Shown piece after piece: positions 1-8,544 of a DNA stretch of 64,000 nt. A model generated the notes under the pieces. That model worked only from the letters and a program-made list of their open reading frames with translations. It was not told the origin of the DNA and did not search any database. Every line of letters begins with the position of its first letter. The stretch's first letter is position 1. Source of the DNA: Bryobacter sp. CoA8 C33 (GTDB lineage Bacteria > Acidobacteriota > Terriglobia > Bryobacterales > Bryobacteraceae); assembly GCA_019931185.1 (NCBI GenBank), contig JAINDK010000020.1, positions 23,321 to 87,320 on the forward strand. The letters are read 5' to 3'. The position numbers and the translations under genes were made by a program.

Positions 1-1
1 G

Positions 2-319
2 GTGCGGACGCATAGCGAGCCGGAGTTGCTGTTTGGTGTGGGGCCGGGGGCATTTACGCCGCCGCCCAAGGTGGATTCGGCGGTGATTGCGTTGCGGCCG
101 AAGGTGGTGGCGCGGGAAGAGGCGGCGCGGCTGATGAAATTCGTGGCGCGGGCCTTCGCCCACAAGCGGAAGACGCTGCGGAACAATCTGGCGCCTTTCT
201 ATGGGAAGGCGCGGATTGAGGCGCAGCCGGAGGCGAATCTGCGGGCGGAGCAATTGTCGCCGGAGGATTTGGCGGGGCTCGAGCGAAGGCTGTCGGGCGG
301 GGACCCGGTGCTATCCTGA
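2..319 (+). CDS. rsmA: 16S rRNA adenine dimethyltransferase, C-terminal part
   Basis: This is the C-terminal 105 residues of RsmA/KsgA, which dimethylates two adjacent adenines near the 3' end of 16S rRNA during 30S maturation. The gene enters from outside the window, so position 2 is not its true start. The visible stretch has the family's FTPPPKVDSAVI segment, which follows the catalytic fold, and the helical C-terminal domain with the AFAHKRKTLRNNL segment typical of KsgA. The stop TGA lies 7 bases before the gltX start, suggesting co-transcription. Identification is by recognised family motifs. The catalytic N-terminal half cannot be assessed here. Confidence 0.9.
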   Translation: MRTHSEPELLFGVGPGAFTPPPKVDSAVIALRPKVVAREEAARLMKFVARAFAHKRKTLRNNLAPFYGKARIEAQPEANLRAEQLSPEDLAGLERRLSGGDPVLS

Positions 320-326
320 CCGTTTG

Positions 327-1754
327 ATGCCCCGAGTACGTTTTGCCCCGTCACCGACGGGATACCTGCATATTGGCAGTGCGCGGACCTTTATTTTCAA
401 CTGGCTCTATGCCCGGCGCCACGACGGGGCGATGATCCTGCGGATTGATGACACGGATGTAGAGCGGAACACGCAAACGAGCCTGGATTCGATCTTTGAC
501 GGGCTGAAGTGGCTGGGACTGGGCTGGGACGAGCAGTACCGGCAGAGCGAGCGGATTGCGCTGCACCAGGAGACGGCGTGGAAGATCTTCGCGGCGGGGA
601 TGGCGTACCGGGACTTTACGCCGGCGCACCAGGGGGAGGAAGAGCGGGGGGAGGAAGCGGGTAAGGCAGCGTGGCTGTTTAACCGGGAGATGCGGGAGAT
701 GAGTGCGGAGGAAAGCGAGCGGCGGGCAGCGGCCGGAGAGCCGTTTGTACTGCGCTTCAAGGTTCCGCGGGATGAGGGGCGGCAGGTAAAGTTTCACGAT
801 GCGGTGTATGGGCCGCAAGCCAAGAGCGTGAACGACATTGAGGACTTTGCGTTGTTGCGGTCGACGGGGATGCCGACCTATCACATGGCGTCGTGCGCGG
901 ATGATATCGATCTGAAGATCACACAGATCATCCGCGGGCAGGATCATCTGTCGAACACGTTTAAGCACATTTTGATTTTTGACGCGCTGGGGGCGGGGCT
1001 GCCCGAGTTTGCGCATCTGCCGCTGCTGGTGGCGCCGGACGGAGCGAAGCTGTCCAAGCGGAAGCACGGACCGGTGGTGAGCGTGATGACGTACGAGGCG
1101 GCGGGATTTCTGGCGCACGGGTATGTGAATTTTTTGTGTCTCCTGGGCTGGAGTCCGAAGAACGACCGCGAGCAGATGTCGCGCGAGGAACTGGTGGCGG
1201 CGTTTTCGTTTGAGGGGATCAACCGGTCGAACGCGGTTGTGAACTTCAGCGAAGCGAATCCGATTGATCCGAAGGCGGCTTGGCTGAACGGGCAGCACTT
1301 GCGGACGATGCCCGTGGAGGAAGTTGTGCCGCTGGTGAAGGCGTGGCTTGAGCGGGTCGGATTGGGTATGCCATATACGAAAGAAGAGTTGCCGGCGGTG
1401 GTGGATTTGCTGCGGCAGCGGTTTACGACATTGAACGACTTTGCGACCTTGTCGCGGGCCTACTTCACGGATGATTATGAGACGATCCCGGGGGCGATGG
1501 AAAAGCTGAACGCGGCCGGGGCGCGGGAGGGATTGCGGGAGTTGGGGGCGCGGCTGGAGGCGACCGCGGAGTTCACTGAGGCGAGCGTCGAGGCGGAGCT
1601 GCGGAAAGTGGCCGAGGAAAGCGGGTTGAAGGCCGGGGTCTTGATCAACGGATCGCGGGCGGCGCTGACCGGGCAGACGGTGGGGCCGAGCGCGTTCGCG
1701 GTGTTTACCGCACTGGGACGCAAGAGGGTAATCGAGAGGCTGAAGAAGGTATGA
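327..1754 (+). CDS. gltX: glutamyl-tRNA synthetase
   Basis: This class I aminoacyl-tRNA synthetase of about 475 residues charges tRNA-Glu with glutamate in the cytoplasm. The start ATG at 327 gives the canonical opening MPRVRFAPSPTG. The HIGH-type signature is HIGS at residues 15-18 and the KMSKS-type signature is KLSKR at residues 241-245. Between them lies the acceptor-binding region, including ITQIIRGQDHLSN. The reading frame is open further upstream, but that extension overlaps rsmA and lacks family similarity, so it was not used. The stop overlaps the next start in ATGA, indicating translational coupling to the carbamoyltransferase. It could be a discriminating or non-discriminating form; the sequence alone does not decide this. 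Confidence 0.95.
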   Translation: MPRVRFAPSPTGYLHIGSARTFIFNWLYARRHDGAMILRIDDTDVERNTQTSLDSIFDGLKWLGLGWDEQYRQSERIALHQETAWKIFAAGMAYRDFTPAHQGEEERGEEAGKAAWLFNREMREMSAEESERRAAAGEPFVLRFKVPRDEGRQVKFHDAVYGPQAKSVNDIEDFALLRSTGMPTYHMASCADDIDLKITQIIRGQDHLSNTFKHILIFDALGAGLPEFAHLPLLVAPDGAKLSKRKHGPVVSVMTYEAAGFLAHGYVNFLCLLGWSPKNDREQMSREELVAAFSFEGINRSNAVVNFSEANPIDPKAAWLNGQHLRTMPVEEVVPLVKAWLERVGLGMPYTKEELPAVVDLLRQRFTTLNDFATLSRAYFTDDYETIPGAMEKLNAAGAREGLRELGARLEATAEFTEASVEAELRKVAEESGLKAGVLINGSRAALTGQTVGPSAFAVFTALGRKRVIERLKKV

Positions 1755-3313
1755 ACGTTCTTGGACTGGGCGGGCTGATGGATGACGCGGCATGCGCGCT
1801 GGCGGTGGCGGGGCGGATTGTCGCGGCGGTGGAACAGCGAAAGATCGCGCGGCAGGCCGTGCCAGGAGCGTTACCAGTGGAGGCCATCGAGGCGACGCTG
1901 GGGATTGCCAAGCTGAAGCCGGAGCAGGTGGACGTGGTGGCGATCGTGCGGCCGCTGAGCGCCTCGCCCGATAGCCTGTTGAGTTTGCGGGTGAAGCAGA
2001 TTCTGCCGGCGGCCAGGCTGCTGTTGCTCGATCATCATACGGCGCACGCGGCGAGTGCGTTTTATGCTTCGGGGTTTCGGGCGGCGACCGTGTTGACGGT
2101 GGACCGGGCGGGGGACTTGCGGTGTTCGGCGCGGTGGCATGCGAGCGGGGAGAAGCTGGAACTCGACCGGGAGAGTTATTTTCCCGACTCGATTGGGGAT
2201 TTGTATGGAAGGGTGACGGAGTTTCTGGGGTTTCGGTCGCGGGCTGATGAGCATAAGGTGCAGTGGTTGTCGGCCGAGGGCAAAGCGGTGTACGAGGGGG
2301 TGTTCTCGGAGCTGTTGGGATTCCGGGCCGGGGGATGGCCGGCTTTGGAGCGGCGTTATCTTGACCGGGACCGGATGGGATCGGGGGGCTTCAGCGGGGC
2401 GTTTTATGGAGCGTTGGGGCTAAAGGAGGGGGAGGCGCCGGCAGGGCAGAAGCGGGCCGATATCGCGGCGAGCCTCCAGCGGGCAGTAGAGCGTTGCGTG
2501 ATTGAGATGGCGGGGCAGGGGGAGAACCTGTGTCTGGGCGGGGGGGTGGCGTTTAACGCGATGTTGGTGGAAGCGGTTGAGGCGTCGGGGCGATTTGAGC
2601 GGGTATATGTGCAGCCCGCGGCGGGCAATGCGGGAACGGCGCTGGGAGCGGCTTATGTGGCATCGGCGGGCAACCGGGCGGCGCTCGAGTCGCTGGCGCT
2701 GGGGCCGGAGTATGGAGCCGAGGCGATCAAGCAGGTGCTCGAGAACTGTAAGTTGAGCCCGAAGTTTTTGCTGACCGTGGATGAGCTGGTGCAGTCGGCG
2801 TTGGCGGAGCTGGCCGAGCACCGGATTGTGGCGTGGTTTCAGGAGCGGATGGAGTTTGGGCCGCGGGCGCTCGGCAACCGGAGTATTCTGGCCTCGCCGA
2901 TGGACCCATATGCGACGGAGAACCTGAACAGCTTTATCAAGCACCGGGAGGGTTTTCGCAAGTTTGCCGCGTCGGTGCCGGCCGAGCGGGCGGACGAGTA
3001 TTTTGAGTGGGGGCCGAATTCGCGAAATCTGGCTAGCGTGGCGCGGGTGAAACCGGAGTGGCGGGAGCGGTTCGCGCCGGCGCTGCTGGGGCGGGAAGGG
3101 ATCCGGCTGCATGTGGTGGAGCGGGACGTAAACCCGTTGTTCCACCGGTTGCTGGTGGCCGCCGGAGACAAGACAGGGCTACCGGTGCTTTACAACACGA
3201 GCTTCAATCTGTTTGGAGATGCGCTGGTGGCCAGCCCGCGCGATGCGGTGCGGAGTTTCTATTCGAGCGGGATCGATGTGATGTTCGTGGGGCAGTTTTT
3301 GTTGCGGAAGTAG
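1751..3313 (+). CDS. NodU/CmcH-type carbamoyltransferase
   Basis: The 520-residue protein belongs to the NodU/CmcH/TobZ carbamoyltransferases, which use carbamoyl phosphate and ATP to O-carbamoylate a sugar or other hydroxylated acceptor. An N-terminal Kae1-like domain carries DHHTAHAASAFYASGF, matching the metal-binding histidines of the family, and later LCLGGGVAFNAM and PAAGNAGTALGAAY. The C-terminal domain carries WFQERMEFGPRALGNRS, nearly the family consensus. The usual EYKVMGLAPYG segment is diverged (EHKVQWLSAEG), so specificity may be unusual. It starts in the ATGA overlap with gltX. Its last 55 bases overlap the 3' end of the convergent SRPBCC gene. The acceptor substrate is unknown. 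Confidence 0.85.
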   Translation: MNVLGLGGLMDDAACALAVAGRIVAAVEQRKIARQAVPGALPVEAIEATLGIAKLKPEQVDVVAIVRPLSASPDSLLSLRVKQILPAARLLLLDHHTAHAASAFYASGFRAATVLTVDRAGDLRCSARWHASGEKLELDRESYFPDSIGDLYGRVTEFLGFRSRADEHKVQWLSAEGKAVYEGVFSELLGFRAGGWPALERRYLDRDRMGSGGFSGAFYGALGLKEGEAPAGQKRADIAASLQRAVERCVIEMAGQGENLCLGGGVAFNAMLVEAVEASGRFERVYVQPAAGNAGTALGAAYVASAGNRAALESLALGPEYGAEAIKQVLENCKLSPKFLLTVDELVQSALAELAEHRIVAWFQERMEFGPRALGNRSILASPMDPYATENLNSFIKHREGFRKFAASVPAERADEYFEWGPNSRNLASVARVKPEWRERFAPALLGREGIRLHVVERDVNPLFHRLLVAAGDKTGLPVLYNTSFNLFGDALVASPRDAVRSFYSSGIDVMFVGQFLLRK

Positions 3314-3711
3314 GGGGGGCGGGCCTCACAAAGCTCCTTGAGGCGGACAAGGGCGCGGGGCCAGGTGTCGCGCATGTATGAGGCCCAGGCGGGATCGAGG
3401 TCCTGGTCGATGCGGAGAAGGGTGCCGGTGGAAGTGGGACAGAGGGTGTAGCTCTCGCCGGTGGGCTCAGGAAAGTCGTGGAGCAGCGACAAGAACACTG
3501 GCGGGCGGAAGGCGACGACCCGGCTGTCGAGGTGCGAGACCTCGGAATCGGAAAGAAAGCGCACCGTCGCGCCCTCAGCAAACTGGCCTTCGTAACGCGA
3601 GCCGGCAGAAAATGCAGCAGTCCACTGCGAGTAAGTAACCGGGTCGAAGAGAACTTGCCAAACCCGGGCCGGCGGGGCGGCGATGTCGATAGTAAGTGTG
3701 AATTCCTCCAT
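3259..3711 (-). CDS. SRPBCC (START-like) family protein
   Basis: This 150-residue protein opens MEEFTLTIDIAAPPARVWQVLFDP, the typical first strand and helix of the SRPBCC/polyketide-cyclase fold, which binds hydrophobic ligands. A central segment (FRPPVFLSLLHDF) and a C-terminal helix (RDTWPRALVRLKELCEA) follow in the expected order. The start ATG at 3711 lies 4 bases after the M1 aminopeptidase stop, so this is the last gene of the minus-strand operon. A longer open frame exists upstream but lies inside the aminopeptidase gene. The C-terminal 20 residues, after the helix, are encoded in the overlap with the carbamoyltransferase. Ligand and role are unknown. Confidence 0.75.
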   Translation of the reverse strand: MEEFTLTIDIAAPPARVWQVLFDPVTYSQWTAAFSAGSRYEGQFAEGATVRFLSDSEVSHLDSRVVAFRPPVFLSLLHDFPEPTGESYTLCPTSTGTLLRIDQDLDPAWASYMRDTWPRALVRLKELCEARPPYFRNKNCPTNITSIPLE

Positions 3712-3715
3712 CGGC

Positions 3716-5554
3716 CTACTTCTTGAGGATGGCTTCGACGGCCGCGGCGGCGATAGGGTGGTAATTCGGCTTGTACTTGGCGAAGAGGGCCGCGGCGCGG
3801 GTTTTGCCGGCGGGCGTCTTGGCCAGTTCCTGATAGAGCGGTTTGATGAACTTCTGACGGCCGACGCGGGACAGGAAATCTTCAAGGGCGGCGCTGGCGG
3901 GGGTGTAGTTATGTTGGACGCTGAGCAGGAGCCAGGCGGCGAGGATTTCGCTGTTCTTCGACTGCGTGAAGCGGAACTGCTGATCGAGGGCGGCCATCTG
4001 AGCTGCGGTGAGGGTGGGAGGCAAGGCGCGCAGGAAAGAAAGATACTGCAGGGAGAGCCAGTCGCGGGTTTCAACGGGCTTACCGGCGGCAAAGCGGGCC
4101 GCCTGTTCCGTGGCGGCTTCGAGCAGGAGAGACTTGATCACTGGCGTCGAGGCGGGCAGACCAGGGGAATAGATCCACTGTTTGAAATCGAGTTTCAGAT
4201 TGGGGAATTGTTCCTTGAGATAGGACTCGAAAGTGGCGGTGGTGATGGACTGGAAGGCGAATTTATCAAAGTAGGAGCGGACGAAGGCATCCCAGCGTTC
4301 GCGGCCAAGTTCCTGTTCGAGGGCGCGAAGCAGGAGAGCGCCCTTGACGTAGGGCACGAGCGTGACGCCGTCTTCCGGGTCGCGGCCCTTGAGGTCGACA
4401 TGGAGGCGGGTGTCCTCGGGCTTGAGGGTGGCCATCTCTTTCTTGAGTTCGTCGACTTCGATGGCGAATTCCATTTCGCTTTGCTGGACACCGTAGATTT
4501 CTTCCTGAATACGGCGCTCCACATAGACCGTAAAACCCTCGTTGAGCCAGAAGTCGCTCCAGGTCGCGTTGGTAACGAGGTTGCCGGACCAGCTGTGGGC
4601 CAGCTCATGCGAGACGAGCGAAACCAGGCTCTTGTCACCGGCGAGGATGGTGGGAGTGGCGAAGGTGAGGCGCGGGTTTTCCATGCCGCCGATGGGGAAG
4701 CTGGGCGGCAGCACGAGTAAGTCATAGCGGTCCCAGCGGTAAGTGCCATAAAGGCGTTCGGCGGCCGAGAGCATGTTTTCGAGGTCGGTGAATTCCCGGG
4801 CCGAGGCATCGAGCATGGCTTTTTCGGTATAAACGCCCGTGCGGCCGCCGATCAGGCGGAATTGGATCTCCCCAACGGCCAAGGCGATGAGATAGGGGGG
4901 CACGGCCTGGGTCATGTCGAAGCTGTAGTCGCCGGTGGGGGCGGCGGTGCGCTGGTCGTTGTTGGCGCTCATGACGGCGAAGAAGTTAGGCTGGGTGCGG
5001 ATGCGGGCTTTGTAAGTGATGCGAATCGAGGGGGAATCCTGCACTGGGATCCAGCTGCGAGTGTAAATGGGCTGGCCCTGGGTATAGAGGTAGGGAGCGC
5101 GTTTGCCGGCGGTTTGGGAAGGCTCGAGCCACTGGAGGGCGACGGCCTTGGGGCTGGTGGTGTAGTGAACGCGAACAAAGCGGTCGCCTGAGGCGAGAGG
5201 GATGGTGAGAGGGGCGCCGAGAATGGGGTCGGAGGCGCCGAGGGTATGCTGGGCAGGCGCGAAAGTTTGCCCGTCGGTGGAGGTTTCGGTGCGGGCGATG
5301 GTGAGGTCCCTGGTGTCGAGGACAATTTTGTTTGTGCCGGTGAGAGTATGTGTGACGGAACCCGTAAGGGTTTTCGTGTTGAAGTCGACGCTGAGGTCGA
5401 GAAAGGAATGGGTGACGCGGGCTTCGTTGGGCTGGGCGTAGGAGTGGACGTCAGTGGGAAAGTTCAAGGGAGCTTTGACCTCTTCGAGTTTAGGGGCGCA
5501 GGAAAAAAGAAGAAAAGGCAGAAAGAGCAGGGCCCGATCCGACAGGGGTCGCAT
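3716..5554 (-). CDS. M1 family aminopeptidase (LTA4-hydrolase-like), lipoprotein
   Basis: A 612-residue zinc metallopeptidase of family M1, probably releasing N-terminal residues from peptides in the periplasm. The N-terminus is a lipoprotein signal (hydrophobic run ending FLLFSCAP, lipidated Cys at about residue 19). A beta-rich N-terminal domain is followed by the exopeptidase motif GGMENP (289-294) and the zinc motif HELAH (316-320), with the third ligand in WLNEGF (Glu at about 339). The helical C-terminal domain (residues 460-612) resembles the leukotriene A4 hydrolase C-terminal fold. It lies third in the operon, 18 bases after the Asp-box gene and 4 bases before the SRPBCC gene. Catalytic residues look intact. 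Confidence 0.9.
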   Translation of the reverse strand: MRPLSDRALLFLPFLLFSCAPKLEEVKAPLNFPTDVHSYAQPNEARVTHSFLDLSVDFNTKTLTGSVTHTLTGTNKIVLDTRDLTIARTETSTDGQTFAPAQHTLGASDPILGAPLTIPLASGDRFVRVHYTTSPKAVALQWLEPSQTAGKRAPYLYTQGQPIYTRSWIPVQDSPSIRITYKARIRTQPNFFAVMSANNDQRTAAPTGDYSFDMTQAVPPYLIALAVGEIQFRLIGGRTGVYTEKAMLDASAREFTDLENMLSAAERLYGTYRWDRYDLLVLPPSFPIGGMENPRLTFATPTILAGDKSLVSLVSHELAHSWSGNLVTNATWSDFWLNEGFTVYVERRIQEEIYGVQQSEMEFAIEVDELKKEMATLKPEDTRLHVDLKGRDPEDGVTLVPYVKGALLLRALEQELGRERWDAFVRSYFDKFAFQSITTATFESYLKEQFPNLKLDFKQWIYSPGLPASTPVIKSLLLEAATEQAARFAAGKPVETRDWLSLQYLSFLRALPPTLTAAQMAALDQQFRFTQSKNSEILAAWLLLSVQHNYTPASAALEDFLSRVGRQKFIKPLYQELAKTPAGKTRAAALFAKYKPNYHPIAAAAVEAILKK

Positions 5555-5572
5555 GACCTTTATTATGAGGCC

Positions 5573-6616
5573 TTAGAGGATTTCGATAAAGATGCTGCCT
5601 TCGTGCTCGGCGGCGAGCAGCAGACGGCCACCGGCAGTGGGGAAAAGGGAAAGAAAGGCGCCGGGAGAAGACAATGACTCAGGCTGGGATTGTCCGGGGC
5701 GGAGGATGCGGATCGAGGAGGCTTCGGTCCAGGCAATGACGGGACCGCCGGGCAGGGAGGCAATGACGGGCTGGCGGCCAGGGCCGAGCAGTTGTTCGGG
5801 CTGTTCGGGGCGGGCGAAGAAGACCTGATTTTCGCGGCGCCAGACGGTGAGGGGAGTAAGATCGGGAGCCAGGGCGAGCGAGCCGCCATCCATGGGGCAG
5901 GCATTGAGATGCCAGGAGCCGGCGCCGAGTTTGCGGGCCGGGGAGAACGTGGAGCCGGCATCGCGGGAAGTGCTGAAGTACATGTCGCGATTGCCGTCGA
6001 GAGAATTGCGGAAGAGGATGGTGACAGTGGAGCGGCCGGAAACGGCTACGCTCGGGTGGCAGCACTGGCAGATGGCGCCGGAGGGAGATTCGTGGAGCAA
6101 CTGATTGGGAGACCAGGTTTGACCGTGGTCGCGGGAAAAGACACCATACAGGCGCGTGCCTTTCTGGCGCAGGTCGAGCCAGACGATGGCGGCGAGACCC
6201 TCGGGACTGGCCGCCATGGCATGGAGGCCTTCGCGGGCCGCCCCCGAAGGAGTATTGATCGCAATGGGAGCAGACCAGGCGCCGCCCCGGCTCGTAGTGC
6301 GCCAGAGGAGAATGTCGCCGTCGGCGCCGCGGCCCTGGGGGCCGAGGATAGCGGAAACGAGAACGGCGCGCGAGGTGGCGGCGATGCGCGGACCTCGGCG
6401 CATACCGAGGGAGAGGACACCAGTGGAAGGAAGGCGGGCCGAGGGGCTCCAGCTACGGCCGGAATCGGCCGAATGGGTGACATAAACGTGATTGCCGGCG
6501 CCGTAAGTGAGCCAGGCTTGCTTGGCGTTGACTGCCAGTTGCGGCTGGCGGCTGGCAAGACCCGGCTCGGCGGGCGGCAGAATGACGGCGGCGAGGATGA
6601 GAACAGGAGCGAGCAC
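5573..6616 (-). CDS. Asp-box (BNR) repeat beta-propeller protein, sialidase-like
   Basis: A 347-residue exported protein starting at a GTG (6616), 3 bases after the SYLF stop. A hydrophobic N-terminus (VLILAAVIL) suggests a signal peptide. At least three Asp-box motifs are visible (SADSGRSWSP, SRDHGQTWSP, SRDAGSTFSP), the hallmark of six-bladed sialidase-type propellers. The FRIP motif and arginine triad of true sialidases are not evident, so a binding or scaffold role is as likely as glycosidase activity. A CQCCHPSV segment with three cysteines is unusual for the fold and could bind a metal or form disulfides. It is the second gene of the minus-strand operon. Confidence 0.7.
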   Translation of the reverse strand: MLAPVLILAAVILPPAEPGLASRQPQLAVNAKQAWLTYGAGNHVYVTHSADSGRSWSPSARLPSTGVLSLGMRRGPRIAATSRAVLVSAILGPQGRGADGDILLWRTTSRGGAWSAPIAINTPSGAAREGLHAMAASPEGLAAIVWLDLRQKGTRLYGVFSRDHGQTWSPNQLLHESPSGAICQCCHPSVAVSGRSTVTILFRNSLDGNRDMYFSTSRDAGSTFSPARKLGAGSWHLNACPMDGGSLALAPDLTPLTVWRRENQVFFARPEQPEQLLGPGRQPVIASLPGGPVIAWTEASSIRILRPGQSQPESLSSPGAFLSLFPTAGGRLLLAAEHEGSIFIEIL

Positions 6617-6619
6617 GGG

Positions 6620-7300
6620 CTACTTTGAAGACTTACGGGGAGAGTATTTGTTGAGCGTGTCGATGAGTGTTTTCGAGGCGGCGGGAGCACTAGGAGCCGT
6701 CTCGATGATCTCTTTGTTCGTGAGGGTCTTGCCGTAGAGTTCTTTGTTGACATCGAGATCCTGACGCAGGGTGGAGCCCTCGAGGGAGAGGCCGGCAAAG
6801 GCGCCGCGGGAGCGGGAGTAGCTGAGAATCTCGGCGGTGAGCAGAATGTCGGTCTGAGCGCTGGAGGTGCGGCCAACGGGGCCGGCGGCGACGCTGGCTT
6901 CGCCACCGAGCTTGAACTGGTTGTTGAGCAGGCGGGCGGCGCCTTTCTTATTCATGACAAGGAGGATGACATCGTTCTCGCTGCCACCAATCTGAAAGCC
7001 GAGGCTGCCGCCTTCGACGCGGACACCAGCGGGGGAGCCCCAGCCTTGGCTGCTGGCGTTGCGGCAGGTGAAGAAGCCCTTGCCGAACTTGCCTCCGATC
7101 ACAAAAGCGCCCTTTTTGAGGCTGGGGATGATGACGGCGCATTCGGCGCGATCGAGAAGTTCCTGCGGGATGGCTTTGTCGGAGACCTGCATGATCTCGC
7201 TGAGGATATCGCCGGCGGCCTTGAGGCGCTTTTCTTCATTGCTTTGCGCGCTGAGAAGAGCCGTGACGGCCAGGGTGAGGACGGTAAGTTTGAATTGCAT
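6620..7300 (-). CDS. SYLF/Ysc84-domain lipid-binding protein
   Basis: A 226-residue secreted protein of the SYLF (Ysc84) family, whose eukaryotic members bind phosphoinositides; bacterial roles are unclear. A signal peptide (MQFKLTVLTLAVTALLSAQ) is followed by the SYLF domain, with AECAVIIPSLKKGAFVIGGK, GFFTCRNASSQGWGSPAGV and the glycine-rich GGSLGFQIGGSENDVILLVM. The ATG at 7300 was preferred to an upstream in-frame start at 7336 because it begins the signal peptide directly and has AGGAG about 10 bases upstream. It is the first gene of the operon with the Asp-box protein, M1 peptidase and SRPBCC protein; together these suggest an envelope function. Confidence 0.8.
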   Translation of the reverse strand: MQFKLTVLTLAVTALLSAQSNEEKRLKAAGDILSEIMQVSDKAIPQELLDRAECAVIIPSLKKGAFVIGGKFGKGFFTCRNASSQGWGSPAGVRVEGGSLGFQIGGSENDVILLVMNKKGAARLLNNQFKLGGEASVAAGPVGRTSSAQTDILLTAEILSYSRSRGAFAGLSLEGSTLRQDLDVNKELYGKTLTNKEIIETAPSAPAASKTLIDTLNKYSPRKSSK

Positions 7301-7406
7301 GGTGCTTGGATCTCCTGATGCTTCGGATGGTTTCAATATGCAGTATGACGCGAATGCGGCAGCTTATGGGGTAAATCGAGCGCGTCTGGGGCTAGACTAG
7401 AGGTTT

Positions 7407-8541
7407 ATGACCTTCGAGGAAATCGAGCGGGAATACGAAGAGCTCCGCCAGCAAGCTGAGTCTGTGCGGAGCTATCTTTGACGCCCCGAGCAAAAAGACG
7501 CAACTGGATCAGTTGGAGAAGCTGATCTCGGATCCCGAGTTCTGGAACAACCCGGAGAAGTCCCAGGAAGTGATGCAGAAGCGCAAGCGGCTCGAGGAGA
7601 CGCTGGCGGAGGATGCGCGCATTGCCGGGATGAGCTCGGATGTGGCGGCCCTGATTGAGCTGCAGCGCGAGGGTGAGGATGTGCTGGGGATGTTGAACGG
7701 GGAAATGGCTTCGTTCCGCGAGGCGCTGGCGCGGCTGGAGACTGGGATGTTGCTGAGCGGGGAGCATGATCACCGTTCGGCCATTGTAAACATCCACCCG
7801 GGGGCGGGCGGCACCGAAAGCCAGGACTGGGCTGAAATGCTGATGCGTATGTATCTGCGCTGGGCCGAGCGCAAGGACTTTCGCGCGACGGTGACCGACC
7901 AGCAAGACGGGGACGGGGCGGGGATCAAGAGCGCCACGATTGAAATCGAGGGCGAGAACGCCTACGGCCTGATGGCAAGCGAGATCGGCGTGCACCGCCT
8001 GGTGCGTATCTCCCCGTTTGATGCCAACGCACGGCGGCACACCAGCTTTGCCAGCGTTTATGTCTATCCGATGGTGGATGACGAGATCAAGATCGAGATC
8101 AAGCCCGAAGATGTGCGCACGGATGTGTTTCGCGCCTCCGGAGCTGGCGGACAGCACGTCAACCGGACGGAGAGCGCGGTGCGGATGACGCACATCCCCA
8201 CGGGGATCGTGGTGCAGTGCCAGAACGAGCGCTCCCAACACAAGAACCGGGCCAGCGCGCTGAAGCAGTTGAAGGCGCGGCTGTTTGAATACGAGTTGGA
8301 GAAGCGGCGGGCCGAGGAAAAGAAGAGCGAGGATTCCAAGCTCGAGATCAACTTCGGCAGCCAGATCCGGAGCTATGTGCTGGCCCCGTACCGGATGATC
8401 AAGGACCACCGGACGAAGTTCAGCGTCGGCGACGTGGACCGTGTGCTGGACGGGGATCTCAACGAATTCATGCACGCTTGGCTCGTATACCGCAAGACGG
8501 GCAAGACGGCGGGCGACGGCAAGGACGAGCTGCCGGATTAA
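7407..8541 (+). CDS. prfB: peptide chain release factor 2 (programmed +1 frameshift)
   Basis: RF2 recognises UGA and UAA stops and triggers peptide release on the ribosome. A first frame starts at ATG 7407 (AGAGG upstream) and runs 24 codons to an in-frame TGA at 7479-7481 within TAT-CTT-TGA-C, the classic RF2 autoregulatory site. After a +1 shift, translation continues from GAC at 7480 to TAA at 8541, giving about 377 residues. The stop-recognition tripeptide SPF ([11 protein letters not shown]) identifies RF2 rather than RF1, and the catalytic GGQ is in [13 protein letters not shown]. The next gene (tsaC) begins 3 bases downstream. Without the shift only a 24-residue peptide would be made. 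Confidence 0.95.
7465..7482 (+). promoter_or_regulatory. prfB programmed +1 frameshift signal
   Basis: The region reads GTG-CGG-AGC-TAT-CTT-TGA-C. The slippery codon CTT (7476-7478) precedes the in-frame UGA (7479-7481) followed by C, a weak termination context. A GGAG stretch (7468-7471) sits just upstream like the stimulatory internal Shine-Dalgarno of Escherichia coli prfB, although it is weaker than AGGGGG. When RF2 is scarce the ribosome slips forward and makes more RF2. Confidence 0.92.
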
Positions 8542-8544
8542 GCG

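Noticed and set aside
351..1793. Long minus-strand reading frame of 480 codons
   Set aside because: It is antisense to gltX, with Arg/Pro-rich low-information translation, and arises from high GC.
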